Shown here piece by piece: positions 31,881 to 43,487 of a stretch of DNA of 64,000 nucleotides. Position 1 is the stretch's first letter. Each line of letters opens with the position of its first letter. The stretch covers positions 17,779,415 to 17,843,414 of the forward strand of contig CM030842.1 of assembly GCA_018105865.1 (NCBI GenBank). The letters run 5' to 3'. The stretch is from Metaphire vulgaris. Its lineage: Eukaryota; Annelida; Clitellata; Crassiclitellata; Megascolecidae. A program made the translations under genes and the position numbers. The notes below the pieces were generated by a model. It did no database searches, was not told the origin of the DNA, and worked only from the letters and a program-made list of their open reading frames with translations.

Positions 31881-34800
31881 GTTATTTCACAATAATATTC
31901 GGCTGCCATTATTTGAAATTGGCTTTCTGTTTGGATGTATTTATCTCAGTTTAGTTAACGACATAAATTCTGTTGAATTTAACAAAAGTCGAAACACGGG
32001 AAAGATCATTCCGGTAAGAGAGTGCATAAACCATACTTACAAATTAGAAATCTTCCAAGAATTTGTGGCCTTGCATCTATATCTGCCCTTATCTTGTGAA
32101 ATTCCAGTCAATTTGGAGATTATGCACAATTAATGAAACGTTGTGGAATTGTAGATGGAAGGAAGCATCTACAAGCTGGTCTACTTTGAGTTGGCGGTCT
32201 TCTGCACATGTCACACAATTCTCAGCCTGTGCTATCATCTTGCAATGGGCAATGCCCAGAAGCGGTTAGATGCTGTTTTTCACTGTAATGCAATGAGTAA
32301 ATTTTAAGCTCATGAGTTTATCTGAGAACAGTACATTATTTTAATAATTATAGTCTGGTCCAACCGTCCAATCTGAGAGTTTTTGTAGTGTCATTATATC
32401 AGAGGTGTACGACTTTAGCTGTGGAAGCAATATGTACTTGATGACTGGCTACTCACCAGCGGCTGCTAGAGTTAGATTATAAGACATGCCACCCTCCAGG
32501 TCACAGACTGTTGCTAATGTTTCACTGAGTCCGGATCTTTTTACATAGCAATGACTTGTAATCAAAAACTGTGGATACTGTTTGCTGTCTTAGAAAGAAC
32601 TCTGCTTTTATCACCAGGTTATTTGAAATGGTAGCAACAAACTGCGACAAATTCAGTGACAATATTCCAATTTCTTTTGTCCTTGGATTCTACGTTCAGA
32701 GAGTGATCAGTCGCTTTTTGGGAGCAGTTCCAGACCATCCCGTGGCCTAATCGGATGGCAATCCACGTCTCAACATACCTGCAGACAAGCGATGAGAGTG
32801 GCGCTTGATGCGACGCACTATAATGCGCTACCTGTGTTTGGCCTTTGTCTTGACGATGTCATCCATTAGTCCGCCGATTAAGAAGAGATTTCCAACATTG
32901 ACTCACATGACTGAAGCTGGTAATGTCGGGAATTTAGGCGCATTACATTAATTTTAATGAGAATAATTGTTAGAAAGTGCTTTGTACATGAATGAAAGTC
33001 AAACCGATTTATTTTTCTAGTTCACATGTCACAGATGTTTTGAACAATGGAGTTCATTGTTGATATATCTTGCATCCACGACAAATCCACAGAGCAAAGC
33101 ATTTAAATGGGCATCCACAGAAATTTGTCCAAGGGGTTGCAAAACAAGGTTTTGTGACGAAAGAAACAAATAATTTTACTTTTTTCATAGCTCTGCAATT
33201 TTTCCAGGGGAGTGCAGTTGCACCCCCTGGATGCCCATGAGCCTCCAGACGCCCATGAGCATTTAGTAAATCTGAAGACATAAATCACTATAGGGTTGGA
33301 TGGACTGCTAAAGATTTCTGAATTTCTGTGTTTAGTTAATGTGATAGAAGCGGAAAGAGCATCAATGCAAGCAAAATGAGATATTATGACAAAGGCTCAC
33401 TCTAGTAAACTCCTGCCATAATGTAACAGATGTTTAGTTGGTGATCAAACATTAGTTAAAATGCTGTTTTGATGTTTAGGATTTCTTTTGCCAAATGAGC
33501 AAAATGCCCTTGAGAATATATCGACCGCAAGCAACAAATACTTTGTTCCTCTTATTTGGGCAACTTCGGTCGTTGCTCGCGCAAGAAAGGAAGGCAAAAT
33601 CAAGAGCGATCTCGCTGTTCAGAGACTGGTTGCCATGGGTTTTCCTGCATGCTTTGAAGCAGTCTATTCACCTATAGTCTATTGGCTCATTGAACCTTTA
33701 GTGAACTTTCTAATGAATTAGAGCAAAAGTAAACTCTATCTGAGACATCATGCCCCCACATATTCTGCAATGAACAAGTACATTTTGAAGGATTATATCT
33801 TTATTCCACCTTGCACCCATTCCCTCACCTCCCTTCACCTTTCATACCAACATTTCTGACAACGTTCTGTCTCAAATTTGAATTTCATTTCCAAATTAAT
33901 TGAAGAAAATAAACATTTGCAAGTAATGCAGGTAATAATGTTAATATCTTCAATTTTTATGACAAAGGAAAATGCTGGATATTTTTATTGATTATCTCTG
34001 ATTTTACCAAGTGAATGGCTTATGTAATTAGTATTTATTTTAACATCATCATGATGAATCAAAATTCTGCAAATGATTGTCTTGGAGGTTTTTTGTAGGA
34101 AATCAATGATTTTAGAGGCAATTGTGGTGGACTTTTTAGCTTTGACTGGGTTTCTATACCTCTAGTTTACACACAGGTACTTTGATCCAATTTATTATCA
34201 AGAGATCAATAAATTCTTTTGAAGTTGCTACATTTCTGCTACAAGTTTCAAAGGCACATGAATTTAATTAAGCAGCTTATAGCTTTGCTTCAGAATTTCA
34301 ATATATTCTGAGAATTGTGAAGCTGTTAACTGTATTGTCTATATCTTGATTAGTGTTTTGTGGAATTTTTTTAAAGGTAGTTACACTTGCGGTTTACATC
34401 TTCAGCCTATCCGCTCTGCTCGGCAGATACCAGTTTGACGTGAGAAATGGGAGTGACGCTTCGACTGAGATGCATTTCCCATTCTTTACGCTTCTTCAGT
34501 TTCTCTTCTACATGGGCTGGTTGAAGGCAAGCGATCGGCTTCATCGGCCTTAATCAACTCTCTCACAGTGAATTTTCAGTATTTCAATGATATGCTTTCA
34601 GCGTCTGAATTGTTTGGTTTAGCTTGGCATTTTCATTGTAGGTGAAATGTACACTTGGTCATTGTTACATGACGTGTGTTTTACAATTGCCTGTGTTCAG
34701 CTTAAATGACATCACACTCAAAGTGCCTTACGACTGTAGAACTTGTGAAATGTATTCAGGTCTGAATATTTCGGATCATAAAATCACAGAATAGTAGAGT

Positions 34801-37543
34801 GTATAATTTCAAGAATGTTTGCCCCTAAAACGCAAATAGAAACCTATGAGCAGATGACTTGGTGATGGAGTAATCTGGTATTGTCGAAGACTCTGATCAT
34901 TTGTATGTTGTGGATAATTAACGAGTGTCCTTCTCTGCTTTGTTTAGGTGGCAGAAAGTCTGCTTTGTCCGTTCGGAGAAGATGATGATGACTTTGACAT
35001 CAATCTTTTAGTCGATCGATATCTTCACGTAAGAAGCCATTTGAGGCTGCACTGAGAAATCTTCCATTGGCAACAAACTCTTTACTTCTAGTTTATATCA
35101 GATCTTTAAACCTGCTGCCAATGTAAAATCATACATTAGCTCAGCCTTTGTCAAACCTTATCTTAGCCTATGTTGCCATGTTATGTTAGCATGCCTTTAC
35201 CATGCCTTTATGTTGCCTATGAATGTTTAATCTGGATGCTGATGTCTCACAATATCAGGTCAGGTCTTCGTTCTCCAGCTGTGTCCAGCTATCTCCATGA
35301 CATTTCTCCAAAGTTCTCTGTCCTTTGCTATTTCTTGCAAAGTCATTCGATGTCTTCTGTCAGTTCTTCTGTTGAGATTGATTCAGTCCTCTGCCATGTG
35401 CAGATCCTCTTCCAGTCCGTCCACCCATCGTCTTTTTGGTCTTCCTTTAGACGTTTTCCCTCTGGTTTGTAGTTGAACATTCGTTTTGGGTTTCTTATTT
35501 CTTCCATTCTGACTTCTGAGTATGTGTCTGGTCCATTTCATTCATCTCTCTGATTACTTCAAAATGATGTTTGGTTGCATTTTCTCTCTCTAACTTCTTC
35601 ATTTTTATATATATATATATGTTCTTGATTAAAATCCTCAGTATTATTCTAAACCATTTATTTTCTGTTGCAATTTTTTTCTCCAATTCTTTTTTATATG
35701 GTCAAAGATTCACATCCATATATTAGTGTTGGTATTATACAAGTGTTGAGAATTCCTAATTTTGTTTTCATCCCAATGTCATGTGATTTGGAAATTTTGG
35801 CATGTAGCCTATTGAGATGTAGATCCTGCCATTGCTATTCTTCCTTTAATCTCCAAGTCTGAACCTCCCTCTGCTTCCAATTCACATCCCAAGTAAACAA
35901 AGTTCTTCACCACTTCAATTTCTTTACAAGATATACATTGTTATGATGGTGCTAAAGAAATCTGATTGGTTGATTGATTGATTGACTGACTGACTGACTG
36001 ACTGACTGACTGATTGATTGATAAAAGAAGACTTTTGACAGACTCAGTTGACCAGACTCATGCAGATGTATGATACCAGTAATTATTATTATGGTACTAA
36101 AGAAGAAGTTTTTCTGGTTTCATTGCACATGCATAATTGTGTTTGTGTGTTTTCATGTGTTAGGAATCTTACATGGTTGTGGACGAAATGTTCAATAAGC
36201 TTCCTGACCTGCTGAAAGATCAGCACTGGGATCAGGTGGACTTTGAGATTCCATACACCAAGGCAGCTGCCATTCACAAAAGCAAATCTTCCTCGGCTCA
36301 GCAACTGGGATGGAGTAAGAATTCCTGGTGCCACTACGAGTGGCACTGGTCGTCACATTCAACTGTGTGCTTTTACATTTGACTTCAAATGATGAATTCT
36401 CTTAAGTTTATCTAAAACATTTAAAATATGTGTCCTTGGCAGGCGTGAGAGCGACTATTTGTTTCTAGTTTCTGAATTTTATGCTGAATTTAAGAAAAAT
36501 AAAATTCACTTGAATCCACAGACAGTCAGAGCATTGGTCTGATGCACTTGTCTTTCTGCAGGGTTCCGACTGAGAAGCAGGCCTTTATACCTCGTGAAGT
36601 TTCACTTCAAGAGTTGAAATCTGGCTCTAGTCTTAAGGTCTTAAGGCAAGTGGTTTTCCTGTCCCAACGCATTTGGCAGATATATAATATATTTAACTGA
36701 TTTTCTATTGAAAGAAGCTTTGAGCTGATAGGCTTCGTATTAAATCGCTAATAGCTTCATGTTAAGAACTGATGCAGACAATAGTTTTGCAATTGACAGT
36801 TTGAAATATTAAGTCTGTGTATTATTAAGTCTGTGTATTACAAAATATTGAAAATAGCAATTTATCATTTGTCTGTGAAGCATTCACAGCATGAAACCCA
36901 TAAAACCTCCAAAGAAAATGCGTCCAAAGAAAGCAGCAACTGGTGGTGAAGAGATAAGCACAAGCAAAGGTTTGTTATTCAGTTTCAACAACAACCATTA
37001 CACCTTCCTGAATGTATCCACTTAGCCTACTTCATAGGTCCCATTGATAGGTGTCATTCTTTAGACAAGTGCAGATCTCCAATGCCAACCATTTCATTTT
37101 CTCTTAACATTGGTGATTCTCATTTACTAAGAATCATATGTAGTCAAAACCTATCACTCTCAGCATCTCTTAGTGGCATTAATCAGGTGTTACTGTAATC
37201 ATATGTTGTGCAACTGTATAATAGTGAGGGTTATTAATAGTGTCGCAAAATTAGTAGAAGTGATATTGACCTCATTTGACTGCTTCCTTTCATCTTTCTC
37301 ACAAAAGTCTTTTGTATTTTTGACAACTCAGATGATCTAGGAAGCATCGGTTCATCTGGCATCATCAAGGTGTACGATGTGCCAAGTGCCCCAAATGAAT
37401 CGACAGAGACAAAGCCAAAGGTAGAAGGCGCCGCACCAGGGCCCGCTGCTGATGCCACTGACGAAGGCGTTCCGGCCAAATCGAGCAGCAGTCTCATGGC
37501 AATCATTCAGGATGAACTGAAGGATCTGAGAGCGAAAAAGTGA
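31813..37543 (+). CDS. Bestrophin, calcium-activated chloride channel (11 coding exons)
   Basis: Bestrophins form pentameric Ca2+-gated anion channels in plasma or intracellular membranes. Joined exons give the full family architecture: N-terminal MTIRYNQEIPTARF, GSIYKLVYFELAVF (first membrane helix), the neck/gate IPISFVLGFYV, RRTIMRYLCLAF, KKRFPTLTHM, ARARKEGKI, FDWVSIPLVYTQVVTLAVY, LLQFLFYMGWLKVAE and the calcium-clasp acidic cluster PFGEDDDDFDINLLVDR. Gate residues equivalent to human BEST1 I76, F80 and F84 are present. The tail is short (about 150 residues after the clasp) and ends DELKDLRAKK. Exons 2 and 3 carry three single-base indels, so the uncorrected sequence would not translate. 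Two introns use GC donors. The conservation on both sides of each indel suggests a working gene with sequence errors, although decay cannot be ruled out. Confidence 0.9.
32155..32264 (+). CDS. Bestrophin exon 2 (one base short)
   Basis: Acceptor GAATTGTAG. It should read R-W-K-G-S-I-Y-K-L, but AAGGGA is AAGGA here (32159-32163), so one G seems lost. From GSIYKL on it is open to QK(R) at donor CG|GTTAGA. Confidence 0.85.
32618..32919 (+). CDS. Bestrophin exon 3 (two compensating indels)
   Basis: Encodes LFEMVATNCDKFSDN, IPISFVLGFYV, then after an extra T at 32715-32719 FWEQFQTIPWPNRMAIHV. After a lost base near 32799-32803 it returns to RLMRRTIMRYLCLAF and KKRFPTLTHMTEAG. The length is correct once both are allowed for. 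Donor GCTG|GTAATG. Confidence 0.85.
33106..33257. mobile_element. hAT-like MITE (CATGGGCGTC...), minus orientation
   Basis: Perfect 8-bp duplication AGCATTTA at 33098-33105 and 33258-33265. The right end reads inward as CATGGGCGTCTGGAGG. The interior matches the 39728-39862 copy (GCAACTGCACTCC..., TCACAAAACCTTGTTTTGCA). It is in bestrophin intron 3. Confidence 0.85.
33480..33628 (+). CDS. Bestrophin exon 4
   Basis: Completes the Gly codon of exon 3 and reads FLLPNEQNALENISTASNKY, then FVPLIWATSVVARARKEGKI and SDLAVQRL. The proposed donor CTG|GTTGCC is weak and leaves the peptide two residues shorter than relatives. Confidence 0.85.
34099..34176 (+). CDS. Bestrophin exon 5
   Basis: A 26-codon exon in phase 0: EINDFRGNCGGLFSFDWVSI then PLVYTQ, bounded by TTTTTTGTAG and CAG|GTACTT. 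Confidence 0.9.
34377..34526 (+). CDS. Bestrophin exon 6 (GC donor)
   Basis: A 50-codon exon: VVTLAVYIFSLSALLGRYQF through FPFFTLLQFLFYMGWLK. The donor is AAG|GCAAGC, a GC donor. No GT fits the VAE continuation. Confidence 0.9.
34948..35028 (+). CDS. Bestrophin exon 7: calcium-clasp exon
   Basis: A 27-codon exon, VAESLLCPFGEDDDDFDINL then LVDRYLH. The run of acids is the conserved Ca2+ clasp. Donor CAC|GTAAGA. Confidence 0.95.
35180..35720 (-). pseudogene. Non-LTR retrotransposon reverse transcriptase tail in bestrophin intron
   Basis: Minus reading gives NPKRMFNYKPEGKRLKGRPK-like sequence (with one frame change), RRWVDGLEEDLHMAED, then LQEIAKDRELWRNVMEIAGH, the usual GKRxxGRPKxRWxDxLEEDL...A.DR..WR end of an RT ORF. 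It is antisense to bestrophin and truncated at 5'. Confidence 0.75.
35975..36021. repeat. (TGAC/TGAT)n tetranucleotide repeat
   Basis: About eleven tetranucleotide units, TGAT then TGAC. Confidence 0.9.
36164..36327 (+). CDS. Bestrophin exon 8
   Basis: Encodes ESYMVVDEMFNKLPDLLKDQ, HWDQVDFEIPYTKAAA and AQQLGWSKNS. A closer GTAAGA at 36315 is rejected because only the TG|GTGCCA donor keeps exon 9 in its conserved frame. Confidence 0.85.
36562..36645 (+). CDS. Bestrophin exon 9 (GC donor)
   Basis: Reads WVPTEKQAFIPREVSLQELK, aligned to the family STFNISLNKEEMEFQP stretch. The best donor is TTAAG|GCAAGT, a consensus-like GC donor in phase 2. Confidence 0.75.
36890..36969 (+). CDS. Bestrophin exon 10
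   Basis: Lysine-rich cytoplasmic tail: MKPIKPPKKMRPKKAATGG. Donor AAAG|GTTTGT in phase 1. Confidence 0.75.
37332..37543 (+). CDS. Bestrophin exon 11 and stop
   Basis: Acceptor GACAACTCAG. Encodes DDLGSIGSSGIIKVYDVPS, a Pro/Ala/Glu-rich linker and a final LMAIIQDELKDLRAKK before TGA. An acceptor 24 nt upstream (CACAAAAG) is also in frame. Confidence 0.8.
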
Positions 37544-37974
37544 TAAGTGACTTTACGTGTCAGTGGGGGGGTTGTTGGTGGTGTGTAGTTAGCTTTTACT
37601 TAGTTAAGAATTGGTCTTTTAAGGTTTAAGCATTTTGTGAAGCTCGATTTTTGCTGTCAAATTCCTATTAAGAAGTTCTGCGAAATTGTTTTTTGCCAAC
37701 ATTTCCATTCTGTGAATTGTTTGACTGGAAAACTGTTCAGTTATTCTAGTGAGAGAAATTTCTGTTTGTAAGTTTGAAGCATATTTACTAAGCATTTAAT
37801 TGTTTAATTGTAAAAATGATTTTATTTCTGCTCCTAACATTTCAACCATTTACGTGTAAATTCTTTAAGGCAATTGTATGCATAACTTTCTGATAATGAA
37901 ATGCATCTTTGCCTCAATAAGCTTAGAATGCAACCCATGAACTGCCAAGGACATTACTGCAATTTCCAGCCGAC

Positions 37975-38158
37975 CAGTGGCGTCGCTAGGGTTGGTGTCA
38001 CCCAGTGCGGAAAATTCGTGGTGTCACCCAGGTATCTTCCTTTTGAAATGTGTTGACAAGCAAAAAAGGGTTATCTTTTTTCTGAAATGTGGTGACAAGC
38101 AAAAAAATTCAAATTTCTCAGTTTGGTGTCACCCCAACGTGAAAAGTCTGACATGCAA
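37975..38158. mobile_element. hAT-like MITE left part (CAGTGGCGTCGCTAGG)
   Basis: Starts with a CAGTGGCGTCGCTAGG end and has two GACAAGCAAAAAA copies inside. A family A element follows directly, so the right end may have been lost or displaced. Confidence 0.55.
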
Positions 38159-38159
38159 A

Positions 38160-38570
38160 GGGGCTGTCCATTAATTACGTCAACAATTTAGGGGGAAGAG
38201 GATTTGAAAAAGTTTGACAGTTGTTGACAGAGGGAGGGGAGTCAAGAGAAGTTGACGTCAACAATTTCACTTTTTGCAAATAATCAAAAGATAGGAAATT
38301 TCATGGAATAGGACTACTACTTATTACAATGGAAAAAGCGTGACAAAAGGTCATCACCACAACATTTTGACACTCGATGAGCAAAAAAGGGAAAATGGTC
38401 ATCACCGCAAAAATAATAACCTTGTTATTGGGACCTGTCATTGACCTGGGGGGGAGGTCAAAAGTTTTTGACGTAATTATAGGGAAGGGTAAGTGAAAGT
38501 TGACAGGTGTTGACAAGGGGAGGGGGTCAAAAATTGCCCAAAACTATTGACATAATTAATGGACAGCCCC
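38160..38570. mobile_element. Palindromic MITE, family A
   Basis: Begins GGGGCTGTCCATTAATTACG and ends TAATTAATGGACAGCCCC. The interior is in the opposite orientation to the 6706-7100 copy. Confidence 0.85.
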
Positions 38571-39284
38571 AAATAAATAATTACGAATGGTGAATGACCG
38601 AAAAATAGCATGTCGAGTGATGCTTCTGTACATTACAAAGTGGCGTTATAGAAGTTTAAGATTATATAAGCCTAAAAGTTGCTTAATGCCCGATGGTTTC
38701 TCTAAATGAGTTGTTTCAACTGGCTTGGACCTGTGACGATGTTTAAAAAAATTAGATCCTGTTAGTCTACTGGAATCTACTGAAAATGCAATTACAAATC
38801 TATTTGAAAATAATTAACCGTTGACTTAGCTCCTCCCCTTTTGGCACCTAGAGGCGTTGGACAATAGACAAGAGCGCCATTCGAACAAAGGCTGTGGCTG
38901 GGTAAGGAGCTTCATATTTTAGTTCATAACGCGATTTAGTTCTTATTTGTTTAATTTAATGTGATGAAATGCGAGCTCTGGAGTAGAAATTGACAGCAGA
39001 CTGTGGCCCTATCTAGTTAAAACGGGGTTTAAGTATAGACGAGAAATATCTACTCGATGCTGCCTGACGTAAGAATAAGAATTTTCTGCGATTAAAATGC
39101 TAATTATTGTTTAATTGCGCGAATGTTCTGGCGTAAATCCCTGATGATTTGATAGCGGGGAACATAGTCGTCAAGTATATTCGTCCAAAAATGTAGATTT
39201 CTCAGTGGATATTATTCTTTGAAATAATTGTATAGCCTGTAACAATCGTTTTCTTTAACCGTACAGAACTTGGCGCTTGTACAG

Positions 39285-39431
39285 CAGGGATGTAGCCAGA
39301 ATTTTAGCTTGGTGGGGGGATGAAGCCCAAGATTCACTCCCCTCCCTTTTGAGCCTGAATTCATTTGGGGGGGGGCTAGCTTCAGGCTTGGGGCCTCAAG
39401 CCCCCAAAACCCATACCTAGCTACGTCCCTG
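39285..39431. mobile_element. hAT-like MITE (CAGGGATGTAGCCAG)
   Basis: Ends CAGGGATGTAGCCAGAA and CTAGCTACGTCCCTG. Flanks TTGTACAG and TTGTCCAG match at seven of eight bases. Confidence 0.8.
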
Positions 39432-39589
39432 TTGTCCAGAACTACACCGCACTTCACATTGAACTATAGTGTGACATAGCCGCCCCAGCGCCTCAGCTAT
39501 GACCGCCCCCGTCATGTCCGCCCCAGTTATGACCGTCCCCAATAATAACCGCAATATAAATAAGCATATATATAGCCTTATACGCTGTA

Positions 39590-39720
39590 GTGTGTGTATA
39601 TATATGTATAAATAGTATATATAAATAAATAAATATATATATAATATAATTTGTATGGTATAATAATATTTATATATATACATCTATATGTATATATATT
39701 ATTATTATATATATGTATGT
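39590..39720. repeat. AT-rich (TA/TATG)n low-complexity block
   Basis: Imperfect TATA and TATG tracts. Confidence 0.85.
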
Positions 39721-39727
39721 ATTTAGG

Positions 39728-39862
39728 CATGGGCGTCCGGAGGGTGCAATTGCACCCGTGGACAAGTTTAGAGTCATGAAAAAGTAAAAGTACTTTTTCT
39801 TTCATCACAAAACCTTGTTTTGCATCCCCTGAAAAAAATTTCTCTGAAAAACATGACCCATG
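39728..39862. mobile_element. hAT-like MITE (CATGGGCGTCCGGAGG)
   Basis: Perfect 8-bp duplication TATTTAGG on both sides. The interior is closely related to 33106-33257. Confidence 0.85.
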
Positions 39863-39869
39863 TATTTAG

Positions 39870-39901
<32 letters not shown>

Positions 39902-40017
39902 GCATGTCTATATACAAATATATGTATTTATGTATGTAAATGTGATATATAATACTGTAAATATGATATTTGCAAACTCTGCTGCCCTCCCACAATTTAC
40001 TGTACATTCTCAAACAT

Positions 40018-41975
40018 TTTGGATACTGTTTGTTTTAGGCAAGGAAATGGATCTTTTCAGTCTCATCAAGGTGTTGAAATTACTGAAGCTCAGTTTTCAA
40101 GTGAAAAATCATGCAAGAATGCATCATTTCAGTCTTTCAATGTGTGAATAATTATCCCATCTTTTTCTTTGTGTATCGGAAGAGAATCTAATACAGACAA
40201 AGTAAGTAAATAATTTCTTATCACTTCTGTTTGTGCAAAATATTGGGGGAAAGTGGCTGGACATACACTGTAGATTGTATTCTTAAACTTTGTGTGTTTC
40301 TAAATAAATTGGTCCAATAATTCAGGGTGGTGTGTTAAAGTTTCCGACTTTTTCCCATAAGGGGTAGGTCAGAGTTGTTGAGTTGGATGAGCTTCTGTTC
40401 AGCGGACTTGCACACTTCGTTTGGCTTTGATGGGAATGTATTTCTGTGTTTCACAGTGCATTTGGCTCACTTGGGGAGTCAGCGAGGTCTTCGTTGAGCT
40501 CAGACTTGCACAGTTTGTTTGACAAGACAACACTGACATTGCATTTTTTCAAAGTATGGTGCGGTTTTCTAAAAAATGGCGCAAGTGTAGCCAGAAATTT
40601 AAAATTGAGCCAATTTTTATAAACACACATTGTATGGATGTTAATAAATGCAGATTAATATTTGAAATTGATGTAAGGAAATGCTGATTTATATAACAGT
40701 AAATTCTGCTTTCAGTAAGTAGGTGCTGTATCTGTACTACATTGATATAAATATGAAAATCTCTTGCAATCTGCCACCATCCACAAAGACAGCACGAGAA
40801 GACATCACTCGAATAGGAAGTGCAGATCATGCCTCTTTCACGCTGCATCTCAATTGATCGTTGATGGGATCTGTTGCCAGGTGACAGATTGTCTACCAAA
40901 ACCAATTTTGTGCTAATGAAATACCAGATGATCAGTTTTCCATACATTTATTTGCTAAGATTTGTATTCAATGGTCTTGGCTGCATTATAAAATTATTGC
41001 AGTTTTTATCACAATTTTATGTGAGTTAAATTACACACAATTTATCTACAGCCGCCAATGGTAATGATTTCTGTGAATAATGAGTACTGGTACTGTATTT
41101 GTATACACATTGTGCAGATACAGTGCAAAAATGATTAAATTATTTGACCAAGTGGCTGATGGTTGAAACAAATTTTCTGATTTAACAAAGTTCTTGTGTT
41201 CTAAGAAAACTACTTTGAGGTCTAGTCTTTATATATGTGAAAAGGAGCAATGCTGTCATTGATCAATTAATTTCTGATATTGTTCAATGTCTTATATAAA
41301 TACGGAAGAAATTCAGAGATAAAATTTCTCAGGGTACTCATCTTTGGCATAATTTGGTAAACCCAAATCAGCTGCTATCCCACAGACTACATTTTCAGAC
41401 AGTTAAATTGTTTCCTGTTTGTTTTAGGCAATGTAATGCATCTTTGTATATCTCAAGCAGTTGAAGTTGCTTAATCTGTCGTGCTAACATGAATTCTGCA
41501 AACGATCACATCCTTTTCTTCATGCATCAGAAGAGTCTAATACAAGCAAGGTCTTTAAATAATTTCTTATCACATCTGTTAGTGCAAATATAGGAGAATT
41601 TAAGTGAATGGGCATAAATTTAAAATTGTTGCAATAGCAAATAATCACATTGAATGAAATTGTGCCAATAGTAAGGCTAATCCTCATATCTGGATGTGCA
41701 AAGAAATTTTCAGCATTCATATTGTCATGAAAGTCGGTCAGCAAAGTTGAGTTTTATGAAAGTTGAGTCAATTCATGAAGCCAATCAGCAGAGTTTGCAC
41801 ATCAGTGACTGTGCAAAAAAGAACAAATGCATATAAATTGCAATTGGTTCTCAATTGTACTAAGTAAGCGAGTAAGTTATTGCACTTCAATACATCAGTA
41901 TAAAAAGCCTGTTGTGATGTGCTGCTGTCAACAAAGACAACACACGAAGACGTCATCGGCTCTCCCTACCAGGTA
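40018..41975. repeat. Diverged tandem duplication (about 40.02-40.83 and 41.42-41.98 kb)
   Basis: Both blocks begin CTGTTTGTTTTAGGCAA and share, in order, a TCTAATACA...AAATAATTTCTTATCAC segment, a TTAGTGCAAA/TTGTGCAAA segment and a CAAAGACA(G/A)CAC.CGAAGAC segment. The second is shorter. No protein is recognised. Confidence 0.6.
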
Positions 41976-42241
41976 GGAAGGGCCTATAGGCCTCTTAAAT
42001 GCTGATTAGGCCTCTTTGGATGCAGCATCCCATTCAATCATTGTGGGGTCTTTGGAAGAGGATACCTTGAAATCAATCTTCAAAGCAGGTTGCAAATTAT
42101 CAGCCAAAGCCACTTTATAATACAATGTTAATTGTACATGGCATTGTTTTTGGGCTGTTTTTTTGTACAAATAAAAAAGGCAAATGATTGGTTTTGAGTT
42201 GATTTTGTTGAGAATTTCTAGAGAAATAAAATTTGCAGTAA

Positions 42242-42416
42242 CCCATGTTTGTTCTAGGCCTTCTTTGGGGAGGGGATTTCTCCCCAGTTTTAAAATTCCC
42301 CAAATTTTTTTATATGTTGGCTGGGGATGGAGATTTACCCTCCTAACTGTGAAGACTCGGCCCTTGTTTCTCCCCCCCCAACATTTCAGAATCTGCCCCA
42401 ATGTCAAGAATAAACA
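42242..42416. mobile_element. hAT-like MITE (second copy of the 29401 family)
   Basis: Perfect 8-bp duplication TGCAGTAA. The ends are degraded (CATGTTTGTTCTAGG, AGAATAAACATG). The interior matches the 29401-29570 element. Confidence 0.8.
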
Positions 42417-43012
42417 TGCAGTAACATTTACTCCATTTGAATGCATGTCCACTAATTCATTTAGTGGACTAAAATAACGAGCAATGGCTTCAATTTGGTT
42501 TACAGTGTGACTTTATGAAAGTGGCGTTACTGTAGTTGACTGCAAAAGATCATTTGATGCGAATTGAGGATGGGAAGATAAATGGGTTGTTTTACTGTCT
42601 ATACTGTATTAATTTTGTGAATGATGTCTCGATTCAGTGGCTGCGTAGGAAGCAGTTGAATGCCTCTAAAATGTCACTTGTGGACGTTGTGGTCAGAGGA
42701 CGTCCATATAGTACGTACACATACGCACCGAGGGGCGTTTGAGATTTAGGCGATTTATGTATATGGGGACGACGGGTCACGACGGAATTTCAAATTTGTA
42801 GATGGTTATAACCCTAACAAACATTACGTTTGAACACCGTAACTTTTCTCACAGTAAAACAAAGGGTCCGGGAGTACAGTATTCCCACGGTTACTTCACT
42901 TAATAAATATGATATTCGGAAACTTTAATTTAATGGTAAATAAATGCTTTTTAACTGTGGCCAAAGATTAATTTTCACCGTGCGGGGGTTGCTAATTTGT
43001 ACCCACGCATAG

Positions 43013-43156
43013 CAGTGGCGGCTCTAGGATTTGGCAAGTGGGGGCTTTCGGGTGGCAACCATTTATTGTTTAATGCATGTAGCATTAAGTATAGGGTCCC
43101 AACTGGGGGCTAGGCACTCAATAGGGGGCACGGGCCCTCCGGTGGAGCCGCCACTG
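43013..43156. mobile_element. hAT-like MITE, family C
   Basis: CAGTGGCGGCTCTAGG to GGTGGAGCCGCCACTG. Perfect 8-bp duplication ACGCATAG. Confidence 0.9.
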
Positions 43157-43451
43157 ACGCATAGGGGATGGTAAAAATGTATGGTGTGCAATAGGGGTGG
43201 GGTGAAATATGACTGCGTACGTACTAGATGGATGACTCCCTAAGGGCGATAGCTAGCCCTGAACTAATGCAAGCCAACAAATCCCTGGTGCTTGTTTCAC
43301 GCTCGATAGCATCTGATTCCTGTTAGTGATTTTACAACATGAAGCTCGTGAGACCTCTCGCGTGGGTCATGACAGCCCTTTAGCCGGCAATCATTCAAAG
43401 GTATCACACTAATATACTGTACCATAATATATATGTTATGCATTATCACCG

Positions 43452-43453
<2 letters not shown>

Positions 43454-43486
<33 letters not shown>
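43454..43486. repeat. (TA)n microsatellite
   Basis: About 16 TA units. Confidence 0.9.

Positions 43487-43487
<1 letters not shown>

Noticed and set aside
36315..36320. GTAAGA donor for bestrophin exon 8
   Set aside because: It puts exon 9 in a frame that stops after about 20 codons and loses the conserved PTEKQAFIPRE; the TG|GTGCCA donor fits length and frame.
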